Positions 18,400-27,231 of a stretch of 64,000 bases of DNA are shown in pieces (within the stretch, counting starts at the first letter, position 1; the number at the start of each line of letters is the position of its first letter). Both the position numbers and the translations under genes were made by a program. This stretch comes from Sphaerisporangium sp040685555 (lineage in GTDB: Bacteria > Actinomycetota > Actinomycetes > Streptosporangiales > Streptosporangiaceae). The stretch covers positions 12,002 through 76,001 of the forward strand of contig NZ_JBFBIK010000025.1 of NCBI RefSeq assembly GCF_040685555.1, in the 5' to 3' direction. Below the pieces are notes generated by a model. It had not been told where the DNA came from. It saw nothing but the letters and a program-made list of their open reading frames with translations, and made no database searches.

Positions 18400-19643
18400 C
18401 CTTGAGTCCTCTCCATGACGCACAGCCAGGCGTAGAGCAGCCAGCCCAGCTCGTACGGTCGGCACTCGCGGTCCACCGCCACGGGCGGGTACACGCGGTC
18501 GAGAACGGGCAGTCTGGCGCCCTGCCGCACGCGCGTGACCGCGGCACGTGCTCCGCGCACCACCTTGCGCGGGTCCTCGCGGGCGGCCTTGCGCCAGGTG
18601 AGGTCGAGCTCCGGAAGCACCAGCCTCTCGCTCGTCTCCGGACGCTCCAGCATCCAGCGCAGGCCGAGCGCGATCTCCTCGATGCGCGACCGTCCACCCG
18701 CGTCGGCGAGGTCGAGCAGGGCCATCGGCCCCATGGCGAGCTGGTGCACGCTGTAGACAGGGTAGCCCTCGACCACCCCGCCCGAGCGGGCGTCGTAGTG
18801 CCACCACCACTGGCCCTCGGGTCCCTGGGCGGCGCAGATGCCCTCGGAGACCTGCTCGGCCGCGCGCAGCGCGTCCGCGTCGCCGGTGAGGGCGTGCAGG
18901 CGGGCGAGCGCCTGCAGCGGGTAGACCTGGTCGGCGAAACAGCCCACATGGGCGCGATACCACGGCACGAGAGGACCGGAGGCCGGCCCGAGGATGTGCC
19001 GGTAGAGGCGGTCCCCCGCCAGCCCGTCGAGGATGCGTTTCCGGGAGCGCTCCAAGCGCCCGTCCGGGACCTTGCCACCCGCCTTGCGCGCCGCGACGAG
19101 CCCGGCGAGCGCCCAGGCCGCCTCAACGGTGTACACCTGGGCATCAGCGGCCACGCTGTCGTCGAGCTCCGCGAGCCGGGCCAGCGCCACGTCCAGGTCC
19201 GGGTGACCGGACTCGGCCGCCGCCCAGCAGATGAGGGCCGCGTCACCGAGCCCGCTCACCTGGGGCAGCCGCTTGACGAGACGCCCCGTGAGCTCCAGCA
19301 CCGTGTCACCGGCCAGCGCCTCACGCCGACGCTCCTCGGGCAGCGTGTTGACGCCCAGCGCCACGATGGCGGTGTACCGGACGCTGCGGCCCTCGGGAAC
19401 GGCGGTCCACTGTCCCTTCGCCGCCCCCTCGTCGCCGAGCTTCCCGCGGCGGGTGAAGACGAATTCGCCGTCGACGTAGCCCGGCGGCAGCCCTCGTACA
19501 GCCAGATCCACCATGTCCGTCACGAAGCCCGGTAGCGGGTCCGACCCACTGGTCTGGCGATCCGAACCAGGGCTGGGGCCCAGCAGCGCCATGCGGCGGC
19601 TCGGGGTCACGTTGTCCTCCCTCATGTTCATGGCGCGGCTCAT
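18396..19643 (-). CDS. Prenyltransferase/squalene-cyclase-repeat-like (alpha/alpha toroid) protein
   Basis: 415 residues from ATG 19643, which overlaps the WecG stop. The protein is helical with recurring segments such as LICWAAAESGHPDLDVALARL, EAAWALAGLVAARKAGG, QVYPLQALARLHALTGDADALRAAEQVSEGI and GQWWWHYDARSGGVVEGYPVYSVHQLAMGPMALLDL. This is the layout of alpha/alpha toroids (squalene-cyclase repeats, six-hairpin glycosidases, uronyl lyases). No DxDD or QW motif was seen, so cyclase activity is unlikely. Four-base overlaps on both sides tie it to the glycosyltransferases; it may trim or bind glycan. Function unknown. Confidence 0.7.
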   Translation of the reverse strand: MSRAMNMREDNVTPSRRMALLGPSPGSDRQTSGSDPLPGFVTDMVDLAVRGLPPGYVDGEFVFTRRGKLGDEGAAKGQWTAVPEGRSVRYTAIVALGVNTLPEERRREALAGDTVLELTGRLVKRLPQVSGLGDAALICWAAAESGHPDLDVALARLAELDDSVAADAQVYTVEAAWALAGLVAARKAGGKVPDGRLERSRKRILDGLAGDRLYRHILGPASGPLVPWYRAHVGCFADQVYPLQALARLHALTGDADALRAAEQVSEGICAAQGPEGQWWWHYDARSGGVVEGYPVYSVHQLAMGPMALLDLADAGGRSRIEEIALGLRWMLERPETSERLVLPELDLTWRKAAREDPRKVVRGARAAVTRVRQGARLPVLDRVYPPVAVDRECRPYELGWLLYAWLCVMERTQG

Positions 19644-20407
19644 GGTTTCCGCCGCAGCCATTCCTCGGCCAGCATCAGCAGGAACCGCGCATTCGTCTTC
19701 AGATAGCGCGGCCCGAGCCGGACCGGCTCCTGCAGCAGCCGGTAAAGCCACTCCAGGCCGAGACGCTGCCATCCGCTCGGAGCGCGCCGGGTCTCCCCGG
19801 CGAGGATGTCGAAGGATCCGCCCACGCCGTGAATGATCCTGGCCTGGGTCGTCTCCCCCCACTGTCCCACGAAGATCTCCTTCTTCGGCGAGGTAATGCC
19901 GAGGAAAAGCATGTCCGCGCGGGTACCCGCGATCTCCCGGGCCACCTGCCCGGCCCCCTCGTCGGTGAAGTAGCCATCACGGGCTCCAGCGATCGTCAGA
20001 CCGGGGAAGCGCCGGCGTGCCTCGTCGAGCACCTGGGACAGCACCTCGGGGCGAGCGCCGAGGAAGTAGACCCGGTGGCCCCGTCGCGCCGCCTCGGCCA
20101 ACAGCTCCAGAAAGAGGTCGATGCCGGCGACCCGCTCTGGCAGAGGGTGGCCGAGCATGCGGGATGCCCAGACGACCGCCTGGCCGTCTGCGAGCACGAG
20201 GTCGCAGTCGAGCACCGACTTGCGCAGCAGCACGTCGGTGCGCATGTTGACGATCTTCGCGGCGTTGACCACGCCGATGCTCAGCGGCCGTCCCGTGTCG
20301 ATCGCAACCACGCATCTGGTGACGACCTCGCGCATGGTGAGTGCGTCGAGCACGGTGCCGAGCACTACGTCCCGTCCCGGCGTTCCTTTGACCGTACTCA
20401 CCGGCAC
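19640..20407 (-). CDS. WecG/TagA/CpsF family glycosyltransferase
   Basis: 255 residues starting at GTG 20407. Shows the family pattern: VVNAAKIVNMRTD near the N terminus, SVLDCDLVLADGQAVVWASRMLGHPLPERVAGIDLF (conserved Asp and the ERVAGxDL block), the GARPEV loop and FLGITSPKKEIFV. These GT26 enzymes transfer ManNAc, ManNAcA or related sugars to the GlcNAc-type lipid primer. It precedes the toroid-like gene and follows the MFS gene after a 70-base gap. Second-sugar addition to the primer is the likely role. Confidence 0.9.
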   Translation of the reverse strand: MPVSTVKGTPGRDVVLGTVLDALTMREVVTRCVVAIDTGRPLSIGVVNAAKIVNMRTDVLLRKSVLDCDLVLADGQAVVWASRMLGHPLPERVAGIDLFLELLAEAARRGHRVYFLGARPEVLSQVLDEARRRFPGLTIAGARDGYFTDEGAGQVAREIAGTRADMLFLGITSPKKEIFVGQWGETTQARIIHGVGGSFDILAGETRRAPSGWQRLGLEWLYRLLQEPVRLGPRYLKTNARFLLMLAEEWLRRKP

Positions 20408-20477
20408 GCTCCCATGGGCTCACGTCGTCGGCAGCCCGGCACGGCTGCTCGCCTCACATCGGTTCGGCGCTTCACTG

Positions 20478-21842
20478 TCACGCCTTTTCCTTTCCGCGCA
20501 TGAACAGCGCCGATTCCCTTCTGAGCAGCACCGCCGCCAGGACCAGCGCCAGCCCGAGACCGACGGCCATCACCGCGACGGCCTGCCGGGGGCCGACGAC
20601 CGTCCACAGCGCCCCGAAGCACCAGGCCCCCGCCATGGCCGCCACCGCCTGGCCGGTCTGGACGATCGCGAGGCCGGTCGCCCGCTGCGTCTTCGGCACG
20701 AGCGGCCCGGCCAGGGCGCTGATCACGCCGTCGGTCGCCGCGTAGCCCAGGCCGCGCAACCCGAGCGCGACGGCCAGGAGTACGACACCGTCTCCCCAGA
20801 GGATCAGGAAGTAACAGCCCAGGATGGCCAGGTAGCCGCCGAGGACCACCGCGGACCGGCCGTACCGGTCGGCGAGCCGCCCGAACGGCATCGCCGCGAG
20901 TAGATAGGTGACCGAGACTCCCACAGGGAGGAGCGGCAGCCAGCCTGCGGGGATGTCGAGTCGCTGCTGAAGCAGCAGGTAGAGGAACGCGTCGCTGATC
21001 GTGACGAGCGACAGCGGTAGCACGGCGACCACCACACGGCGGAACGGCGCGCGCCGGAGCAGCCCGGCCGCCGCACGCAACGACAGCCCGCGACCCGCCG
21101 CGGCCTCCCCGGGCACGCGACCCGCCGCGGGCGCCATGCCGGGCTCGCGTACGAAAAGGGTGAGCACCAGTACACCCAGGACGGCGACGCAGAAACTCAC
21201 CGAGAAGACCGCGTCGTAGGCGTCCAGCGTGAGCCACAGCACCCCGAACGCCGCCAGCGGTCCGAGCAGCGCGCCGGCGGTGTCGAGCGCGCGGTGGAAA
21301 CCGAAGGCCCGTCCCTGCCCGTCCCCCGGCGCGCTCAGCGAGATGATCGCGTCCCTGGGAGCGGTACGCAGCCCTTTGCCCGTACGGTCGACCCCGATGA
21401 CCAGACCGATCAGAGGCACAGAAGTGCCGGCGGCGAGAAAGCCCAGCTTGGTGGCCGCGGACAGGCCGTACCCGAACCCGGCCACCGTCTTGCGGCGCTG
21501 GAAACGGTCGGCGACGTGGCCGCCCACGAGCCGCAGTGCGGCCGTGGCCCCGGTGTAGAGGCCGTCGAGCACGCCGAACTGCATGGTACTGACGCCAAGA
21601 TGGAACACCAGGTAGAGCGGAAGAACCGCGGTGACCATCTCGGACGAGATGTCGGTCAGGAAGCTCACCATGCCCAGGGCGAGCACATTTCCCGTGAGAA
21701 GGCGTCCTGCCCCGCCTGGCGAGCGGCCGTACGGCCCGCCGTGCTCCGGTCCGTCCCCTGGCGGGGATCCGCCGGCCTCGCCCGAAGCGCCCGGCGCGGA
21801 CTTGTTCTGGGAGTCGGCCCCGCGCGTCTCCGACAGGTACAT
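20478..21842 (-). CDS. MFS transporter in polysaccharide locus
   Basis: 454-residue, ~12-TM major facilitator. The ATG at 21842 shares one base with the RmlD stop (TGATG). The hydrophobic core starts after ~55 Gly/Pro-rich residues at NVLALGMVSFLTDISSEMVTAVLPLYLVF. Motif-A-like loops are GGHVADRFQRRKTV and FGRLADRYGRSAVV. The family is common in actinobacterial surface-glycan clusters but its substrate is unknown; it might export a small molecule or modify the lipid carrier cycle. It is not a Wzx-type flippase by sequence. Confidence 0.85.
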   Translation of the reverse strand: MYLSETRGADSQNKSAPGASGEAGGSPPGDGPEHGGPYGRSPGGAGRLLTGNVLALGMVSFLTDISSEMVTAVLPLYLVFHLGVSTMQFGVLDGLYTGATAALRLVGGHVADRFQRRKTVAGFGYGLSAATKLGFLAAGTSVPLIGLVIGVDRTGKGLRTAPRDAIISLSAPGDGQGRAFGFHRALDTAGALLGPLAAFGVLWLTLDAYDAVFSVSFCVAVLGVLVLTLFVREPGMAPAAGRVPGEAAAGRGLSLRAAAGLLRRAPFRRVVVAVLPLSLVTISDAFLYLLLQQRLDIPAGWLPLLPVGVSVTYLLAAMPFGRLADRYGRSAVVLGGYLAILGCYFLILWGDGVVLLAVALGLRGLGYAATDGVISALAGPLVPKTQRATGLAIVQTGQAVAAMAGAWCFGALWTVVGPRQAVAVMAVGLGLALVLAAVLLRRESALFMRGKEKA

Positions 21843-22714
21843 CAGGCCGGGCCTCCCACCATGGACGGCCACGCCGCGTGGAGCGCGTCGCGCCAATGGC
21901 GGATCGGGGGCAGGCCCGCGGCGGCCCAGCGGTCGTGGCCGAGCACGCTGTAGGCGGGCCTCGCGGCCGGGAGCGGGAAGTCCGCGCTGCCGATGGGCCT
22001 CACCCGGGCGGGATCGGCGCCGAGGAGCATGAAGATCTCGCGGGCCAGGCCGTACCACGTCACCTGGCCGGAGCTGGTGCCGTGATACACGCCGGGAGGG
22101 GCGTCGGCACGCGCGAGCCGTACGAGCTGCGCGGCGAGGTCGGCGGTCCAGGTCGGCTGGCCGAGTTGGTCGTCCACCACGCCGATGGTCTCACGGCTGC
22201 GTTCGAGGGAGATCATCGTCTGGACGAAGTTCCGCCCGGCCGCGCCGTACAGCCACGCGGACCGCACGACGTACCCGGCTCCGGGGAGCAGTCCGAGAAC
22301 GGCTCGCTCACCGGCCAGCTTGCTACGGCCGTAGGCGTTGACCGGCCGGGTCGGGGCGTCCTCGGCGTACGGCGCGCTCGCCGTACCGTCGAAGACGTAG
22401 TCGGTGGAGATGTGGAACAGGCGGGCGCCCACATCGGCGCACGCGGTGGCCAGGGCGCGCACCCCGCCGCCATTGACCGCCAGAGCGTCGATCTCGTGCG
22501 CCTCGGCGTCGTCCACGGCCGTCCAGGCGGCGCAGTTGACCACGACGTCCGGCTTCTCCTGCCGGATGACCTCGCGCACGCCGTCGGGGTAGCGCAGGTC
22601 GAGGCGATCGCGGCCGTACGGCAGGACGTCGGGCGCGGCCGGGTCGCTCGCCAGCTCGGCCAGAAGGGCGGTCCCGAGCATGCCCTTCGCGCCGGTGACC
22701 AGCAGCCGGTTCAC
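21842..22714 (-). CDS. rfbD: dTDP-4-dehydrorhamnose reductase (RmlD)
   Basis: 290 residues from GTG 22714, which overlaps the RmlB stop (GTGA). N-terminal RLLVTGAKGMLGTALLAEL is the NADPH-binding loop; the catalytic YGRSKLAGE and the segments VVNCAAWTAVDDAE and FHISTDYVFDG are diagnostic of RmlD. It reduces dTDP-4-keto-L-rhamnose, the last step of dTDP-rhamnose synthesis. RmlA and RmlB are encoded immediately upstream, but no RmlC epimerase occurs in the window, so the pathway needs an epimerase encoded elsewhere. Confidence 0.93.
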   Translation of the reverse strand: MNRLLVTGAKGMLGTALLAELASDPAAPDVLPYGRDRLDLRYPDGVREVIRQEKPDVVVNCAAWTAVDDAEAHEIDALAVNGGGVRALATACADVGARLFHISTDYVFDGTASAPYAEDAPTRPVNAYGRSKLAGERAVLGLLPGAGYVVRSAWLYGAAGRNFVQTMISLERSRETIGVVDDQLGQPTWTADLAAQLVRLARADAPPGVYHGTSSGQVTWYGLAREIFMLLGADPARVRPIGSADFPLPAARPAYSVLGHDRWAAAGLPPIRHWRDALHAAWPSMVGGPA

Positions 22715-23679
22715 CGATCGCCCTTGAGGTGCTTCCACCAGGTGGGGTTGTCGACGTACCACTGGACGGTCGCGGCGATGCCCTCGTCGAAGCCCGTCGC
22801 CGGGGCGTATCCCATGCTCCGTAGCTTGGAGTCGTCCAGGGAGTAGCGGCGGTCGTGCCCCTTGCGGTCGGCCACGGGCTCGACCGCGCTCCAGTCGGCG
22901 TCGAGCTCGTCGAGGATCCGCTGGGTGAGCTCCAGGTTGGTCAGCTCCGCCGTGCCTGCCATGTGGTAGATCTCGCCAGGCTCGCCCCGCTCGGCCACGA
23001 GCTGGATGCCCCGGCAGTGGTCGTCGACGTGGACCCAGTCGCGAACGTTGCCGCCGTCCCCGTAGAGCGGGACTTGACGGCCTTCGAGGATGTTCGTCAC
23101 GAAGAGGGGGACGACCTTCTCCGGGAACTGGTAGGGCCCGTAGTTGTTGCCGCAGCGAGTGATCGACACCGGCAGGCCGTGCGTCACGGCGTAGGCCTGG
23201 GCCATCAGGTCGCCGCCGGCCTTCGCCGCCGAGTACGGCGAGCGCGGCCGGAGCGGGGCGTCCTCGGCCCAGGAGCCCTCGTCGATCGACCCGTAGACCT
23301 CGTCGGTGGACACCTGGACCACCTTCGGCACCGCCGCGTCCAGGCAGGCCTGCAGCACGGCGTGCGTGCCGAGCACGTTGGTGCGCACGAAGGCGGCGGG
23401 ACCGTCGATCGACCGGTCGACGTGCGACTCGGCCGCGAAGTTGATCACCGCGTCGTGGCCGGGCACGACCTTCGCGAGCAGCGCGGCGTCGCAGATGTCA
23501 CCGTGCACGAAGTCGTAGCACCCCTCGACGGGCTCGAGGTTGGCGAGGTTGCCCGCGTACGTGAGCATGTCGAGCACGGTGACGCTCGCCCCGGCGAACG
23601 CCGGATAGCCGCCCGAGAGCAACGTGCGGACATAGTGCGACCCGATGAACCCGGCACCGCCGGTTACCAGAACCCTCAT
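22711..23679 (-). CDS. rfbB: dTDP-glucose 4,6-dehydratase (RmlB)
   Basis: 322-residue extended SDR. GGAGFIGSHYVRTLL is the NAD-binding loop; the catalytic YSAAKAGGD, VSTDEVYGSIDEGS and RSIDGPAAFVRTNVLGTH are typical of RmlB. It converts dTDP-glucose to dTDP-4-keto-6-deoxyglucose. The product can feed both rhamnose (via RmlC/RmlD) and dTDP-amino-sugar routes (via a FdtB-like aminotransferase such as that at 6038-7135). Four-base overlaps join it to the rmlA and rmlD genes. Confidence 0.94.
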   Translation of the reverse strand: MRVLVTGGAGFIGSHYVRTLLSGGYPAFAGASVTVLDMLTYAGNLANLEPVEGCYDFVHGDICDAALLAKVVPGHDAVINFAAESHVDRSIDGPAAFVRTNVLGTHAVLQACLDAAVPKVVQVSTDEVYGSIDEGSWAEDAPLRPRSPYSAAKAGGDLMAQAYAVTHGLPVSITRCGNNYGPYQFPEKVVPLFVTNILEGRQVPLYGDGGNVRDWVHVDDHCRGIQLVAERGEPGEIYHMAGTAELTNLELTQRILDELDADWSAVEPVADRKGHDRRYSLDDSKLRSMGYAPATGFDEGIAATVQWYVDNPTWWKHLKGDR

Positions 23680-24743
23680 GAACTGATCTGCACCTTGCTG
23701 TGATCGCCGAGCACCAGCCGGTGGGCCCTCGGCGTGTTGGGAGCGGGCGTGACCTCGACGTCGTGCCCGATCAGGGACGCCTCGATCCGGCGGACCCCCT
23801 CAATGGACGCACGCCGCAGCAGGATCGAGTACTCGATCTCGCTGTCCACAACGTGACAGTTCTCCGCCACCGAGGTGAACGGGCCTATGTAGGAGTCCCT
23901 CACCACGGCGCCGGCACCGATGACGACCGGCCCGACGATGCGCGAGCGGGTGACCTCGGCCCCCGCCTCGACCACGACCCGGCCGATGATCTCGCTGGCG
24001 TCGTCCACCTTGCCGTCGAGCCGTTGGTCCAGCTCCTCCAGGAGGATCCGGTTGACCTCGAGCATGTCGGTGACGTTGCCGGTGTCCTTCCAGTAGCCGG
24101 AGATCAGGGTGGAGTCCACCCGGTGCCCGGCGTCGAGAAGCCACTGGATCGCGTCGGTGATCTCCAGCTCGCCGCGCCACGAGGGCTTGAGCGCGGAGAC
24201 GCCCTCGTGCACCGCCGGGGTGAACAGGTAGACCCCGACCAGGGCGAGGTCGCTCTTCGGCACCTGCGGCTTCTCCTCCAGCCCGGTCACCCGCCCCGCG
24301 GCGTCGAGCTCCGCCACCCCGAACTGCCGGGGGTCGGCGACGCGGGTGAGCATGATCTGTGCCGAGGGACGCTCGTCGTGGAACCGCCTCACCAGCGGCT
24401 CGATGCCGCCGACGATGAAGTTGTCACCGAGGTACATGACGAAGTCGTCCTCGCCCAGGTATTCACGGGCGATCAGCACCGCGTGGGCCAGCCCGAGCGG
24501 TGCCTCCTGCCGCAGGTAGGTCACCTCCAGGCCGAACGCCGACCCGTCGCCGACGGCGCCCTCGATCTCCTCGTGGGTTTCGCCGACCACCATGCCGACC
24601 TCGCGGATGCCCGCCGCGGCGATGGCCTCGAGCCCGTAGAACAGCACGGGCTTGTTGGCCACCGGCACCAGTTGCTTGGCGGAGGTGTGGGTGATGGGCC
24701 GAAGCCGCGTGCCGGACCCGCCGGCGAGCACGAGCGCCTTCAC
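23676..24743 (-). CDS. rfbA: Glucose-1-phosphate thymidylyltransferase, long form (RmlA)
   Basis: 355 residues from GTG 24743, which shares a base with the TAG of the upstream sugar transferase (TAGTG). N-terminal KALVLAGGSGTRLRPITHTSAKQLVPVANKP is the nucleotidyltransferase signature; the C-terminal ~110 residues are beta-helix-like (VVVEAGAEVTRSRIVGPVVIGAGAVVRD), as in the long actinobacterial and archaeal enzymes that include antibiotic-pathway members. It makes dTDP-glucose, the entry to the dTDP-deoxysugar routes of this locus. Confidence 0.93.
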   Translation of the reverse strand: MKALVLAGGSGTRLRPITHTSAKQLVPVANKPVLFYGLEAIAAAGIREVGMVVGETHEEIEGAVGDGSAFGLEVTYLRQEAPLGLAHAVLIAREYLGEDDFVMYLGDNFIVGGIEPLVRRFHDERPSAQIMLTRVADPRQFGVAELDAAGRVTGLEEKPQVPKSDLALVGVYLFTPAVHEGVSALKPSWRGELEITDAIQWLLDAGHRVDSTLISGYWKDTGNVTDMLEVNRILLEELDQRLDGKVDDASEIIGRVVVEAGAEVTRSRIVGPVVIGAGAVVRDSYIGPFTSVAENCHVVDSEIEYSILLRRASIEGVRRIEASLIGHDVEVTPAPNTPRAHRLVLGDHSKVQISS

Positions 24744-26206
24744 TAGTAAGCCCCTCCACCACGGGTGACGGCGGACCAGGTCTTCCACAGGATCTGCAGG
24801 TCGAGGATGAGAGACCAGTTCTCGACGTAGCGCAGGTCGAGCCGGACCGACTCCTCCCACGACAGGTCGGACCGGCCGCTCACCTGCCACAGACCGGTCA
24901 TGCCCGGCTTGACGACAAGGCGCCGGCGCACGTCAGTGCCGTACTGCGCGACCTCGTCGGGAAGCGGCGGACGCGGTCCCACCAGCGACATCTCGCCACG
25001 TACGACGTTGAGCAGTTGCGGCAGCTCGTCAAGGGAGTAACGGCGCAGGAAGCCGCCCACACGCGTGATCCTTGGATCGTTCCTCATCTTGAACAGCACG
25101 CCGTCGAACTCGTTGTCCTCGACGAGGTCGAGTTTCAGCTTCTCGGCGTTCTGCACCATCGTCCGGAACTTGAAGACCTTGAACTCGCGTCCGTGGCGGC
25201 CCACCCGCGTCTGCTTGAACAGCGCGGGACCCGGGCTGGTGGCCCTGACCAGCACCGCGATCACCAGCATGGGGATCGCGAGCACGGTCAGCGCGGCCGT
25301 AGCCAGGAGCCGGTCGAACAGGCTCTTGACGACCTGGCGCGTCCCGTCGAACTCCGGGTGCTCGACGTGGAGCAGCGGCATCCCGGCGACCGGGCGGATG
25401 CTCGTACGAGGACCGGCGACGTCCATGAGCGCGGGGGCGACGAACAGTTCGGTGCCCTTGCTCTCGATGCTCCAGGCGAGGCGGCGCAGCGCGGCGCCGT
25501 CCAGCTCGGGGCAGGCCAGGACGGCCACCGCGTCCGCGGAGACCTTGTCGGCCACGGTCGCGACGTCGGCGAAGTCTCCGTAGACCGGGATGCCGTCGAC
25601 GTCGAGCCCGTTCCCCGGGAACTGCCCGGGCGGCAGGCACGCCGCGACGACCCGCATGCCGTGGTACGGCTGGCGCCGGAACTGCATCACCAGGTCGAGC
25701 ACGGCGGTCCTGTGACCGACGGCCACCACGCGGCGGAGGTACTCGCCCTCGGCGCGGCGCCGGTGCAGGCGCTTGCGCATCCGGTAGCGGAACACCAGCG
25801 TGAGAACCGTCGCCAGCGGCAGCATCGCCATGACGTAACTGCGCGCGATCATGGTCTGCGTGGCGTACGCGCCGATGGCCACCGCGGCCGTCAGCCCCAC
25901 CCCGCCGTCGAAGACCGCGCGGAACTCCTCGCTTCCCTCTCCGTGGCTCCTCTCACGGTAGACCCCGGCCAGCGCCATGGCACCAGGCCAGGCCAGTCCG
26001 AGGCCGAAACCGAACAACAACTCCGACCACGGGATGAAGGCGCCCACCCAGAGCCTGAATCCCATTACCGCCTCGCAGGCGATCATGGCGCACGCCATGT
26101 CACCTGCCAAAAGAGCCCGCATATAGGAGCGCGTCCAGATGCTGGACGCCGTCAGCGGGCCCGTGTCGAGAAGCGCGACACCACGCTCCTCCAACCCCAC
26201 CCTCAT
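24743..26206 (-). CDS. Exopolysaccharide polyprenyl glycosylphosphotransferase (initiating sugar transferase)
   Basis: 487 residues. About four to five N-terminal TM helices and a CoA-binding-like central domain (RRVVAVGHRTAVLDLVMQFR) precede a further TM helix near LLATAALTVLAIPMLVIAVLVRATSPGP and the catalytic bacterial sugar-transferase domain, with KVFKFRTMVQNAEKLK, RITRVGGFLRRYSLDELPQLLNVVRGEMSLVGPRPPLP and PGMTGLWQVSGRSDL. It transfers a sugar-1-phosphate, often glucose or galactose, to undecaprenyl phosphate and so starts repeat-unit assembly. It is the first gene of the minus-strand operon. Confidence 0.93.
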   Translation of the reverse strand: MRVGLEERGVALLDTGPLTASSIWTRSYMRALLAGDMACAMIACEAVMGFRLWVGAFIPWSELLFGFGLGLAWPGAMALAGVYRERSHGEGSEEFRAVFDGGVGLTAAVAIGAYATQTMIARSYVMAMLPLATVLTLVFRYRMRKRLHRRRAEGEYLRRVVAVGHRTAVLDLVMQFRRQPYHGMRVVAACLPPGQFPGNGLDVDGIPVYGDFADVATVADKVSADAVAVLACPELDGAALRRLAWSIESKGTELFVAPALMDVAGPRTSIRPVAGMPLLHVEHPEFDGTRQVVKSLFDRLLATAALTVLAIPMLVIAVLVRATSPGPALFKQTRVGRHGREFKVFKFRTMVQNAEKLKLDLVEDNEFDGVLFKMRNDPRITRVGGFLRRYSLDELPQLLNVVRGEMSLVGPRPPLPDEVAQYGTDVRRRLVVKPGMTGLWQVSGRSDLSWEESVRLDLRYVENWSLILDLQILWKTWSAVTRGGGAY

Positions 26207-26296
26207 GCCTACCTACCCCTACCCCTGACCTGCTCCTGCCAGACCGTGCAGATAACAGACGGCCGTTGCGTCCCTTTGGTTGACACACAACCCGGA

Positions 26297-26324
26297 AACA
26301 TCACGAGCGCGGGTACCCGTTCAA
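26297..26324 (-). promoter_or_regulatory. Candidate promoter for the minus-strand polysaccharide operon
   Basis: On the minus strand a TTGAAC hexamer (26324-26319) and a GATGTT hexamer (26302-26297) are 16 bases apart, about 90 bases upstream of the sugar-transferase start. A 10-base palindrome CGGGTACCCG sits between them. The match is by eye and weak; it is the best sigma70-like pair seen in this 250-base gap. Confidence 0.25.
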
Positions 26325-26457
26325 ATACTAAAGATCGTTATTAACCAGCGAAATAGCCGGGCAATGGCCACAATAGGCCTCGTACCAGGGAACGTCAGTC
26401 CCTTGACGGAACGGTCCAAACCTGTGTAGGCAGCGACCGTCCAGTTACATTCAGCAC

Positions 26458-27213
26458 ATGTCTGGCATCCATGTAGAACGATCCGGCCTGGTCACGACCG
26501 TCGTCCTGTCCCGCCCCGAGGTCCGCAACGCGGTGGACGGGCCGGCCGCCGGCGCCCTCGCGAACGCGTTCAGGGACTTCGAGGCCTCCGACGCCGCCGT
26601 GGCCGTGCTGTGGGGCGACGGCGGCACCTTCTGTTCCGGCGCGGACCTGCACGCGATCGGCACCGAGCGCGGCAACCGCGTGGAGGAGGACGGGGACGGG
26701 CCGATGGGCCCGACCCGGATGCGCCTGTCCAAGCCCGTGATCGCCGCCGTCGAGGGCTACGCGGTGGCGGGCGGGCTGGAGCTGGCGATCTGGTGCGACC
26801 TCCGGGTGGCCGCGCGGGATGCGACGTTCGGGGTGTTCTGCCGCCGCTGGGGCGTCCCCCTCATCGACGGCGGCACCGTACGGCTGCCGCGGCTCATCGG
26901 AGCGGGACGGGCCATGGACATGATCCTCACCGGCCGGGCCGTGGGCGCGGAGGAGGCCCGGCTGATGGGCCTGGTGGACAGGGTGGTGCCGCCGGGGACG
27001 GCGCGGGAGCACGCCGAGGAACTCGCCCGCTCGCTTTCCGAACTCCCCCAGGAGTGCATGCGGCAGGACCGCCTCTCGGCGCTGGAGCAGGACGGGCTCT
27101 CCGAGGAGGAGGCCATGCGCAACGAACTGCGGCACGGCATGGTCTCGCTGCGCGGTCAGATGATCGAGGGGGTCGGCCGCTTCCGCACGGGAGCCGGCCG
27201 CCACGGAACCTGA
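26458..27213 (+). CDS. Enoyl-CoA hydratase/isomerase family protein (crotonase)
   Basis: 251 residues. The crotonase oxyanion-hole regions are visible: FCSGADLHAIG and EGYAVAGGLELAIWCDLRVAARDATFGVFCRRWGVPLIDGG. Length fits the family. It probably hydrates or isomerises a CoA thioester in the cytoplasm; the exact substrate is unknown. The ATG at 26458 follows a TACATT -10-like hexamer by only 6 bases, so the transcript may be leaderless. It is not linked to the polysaccharide genes and is followed by a convergent small gene. Confidence 0.88.
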   Translation: MSGIHVERSGLVTTVVLSRPEVRNAVDGPAAGALANAFRDFEASDAAVAVLWGDGGTFCSGADLHAIGTERGNRVEEDGDGPMGPTRMRLSKPVIAAVEGYAVAGGLELAIWCDLRVAARDATFGVFCRRWGVPLIDGGTVRLPRLIGAGRAMDMILTGRAVGAEEARLMGLVDRVVPPGTAREHAEELARSLSELPQECMRQDRLSALEQDGLSEEEAMRNELRHGMVSLRGQMIEGVGRFRTGAGRHGT

Positions 27214-27231
27214 CGGGCAACGACGGGAAAC

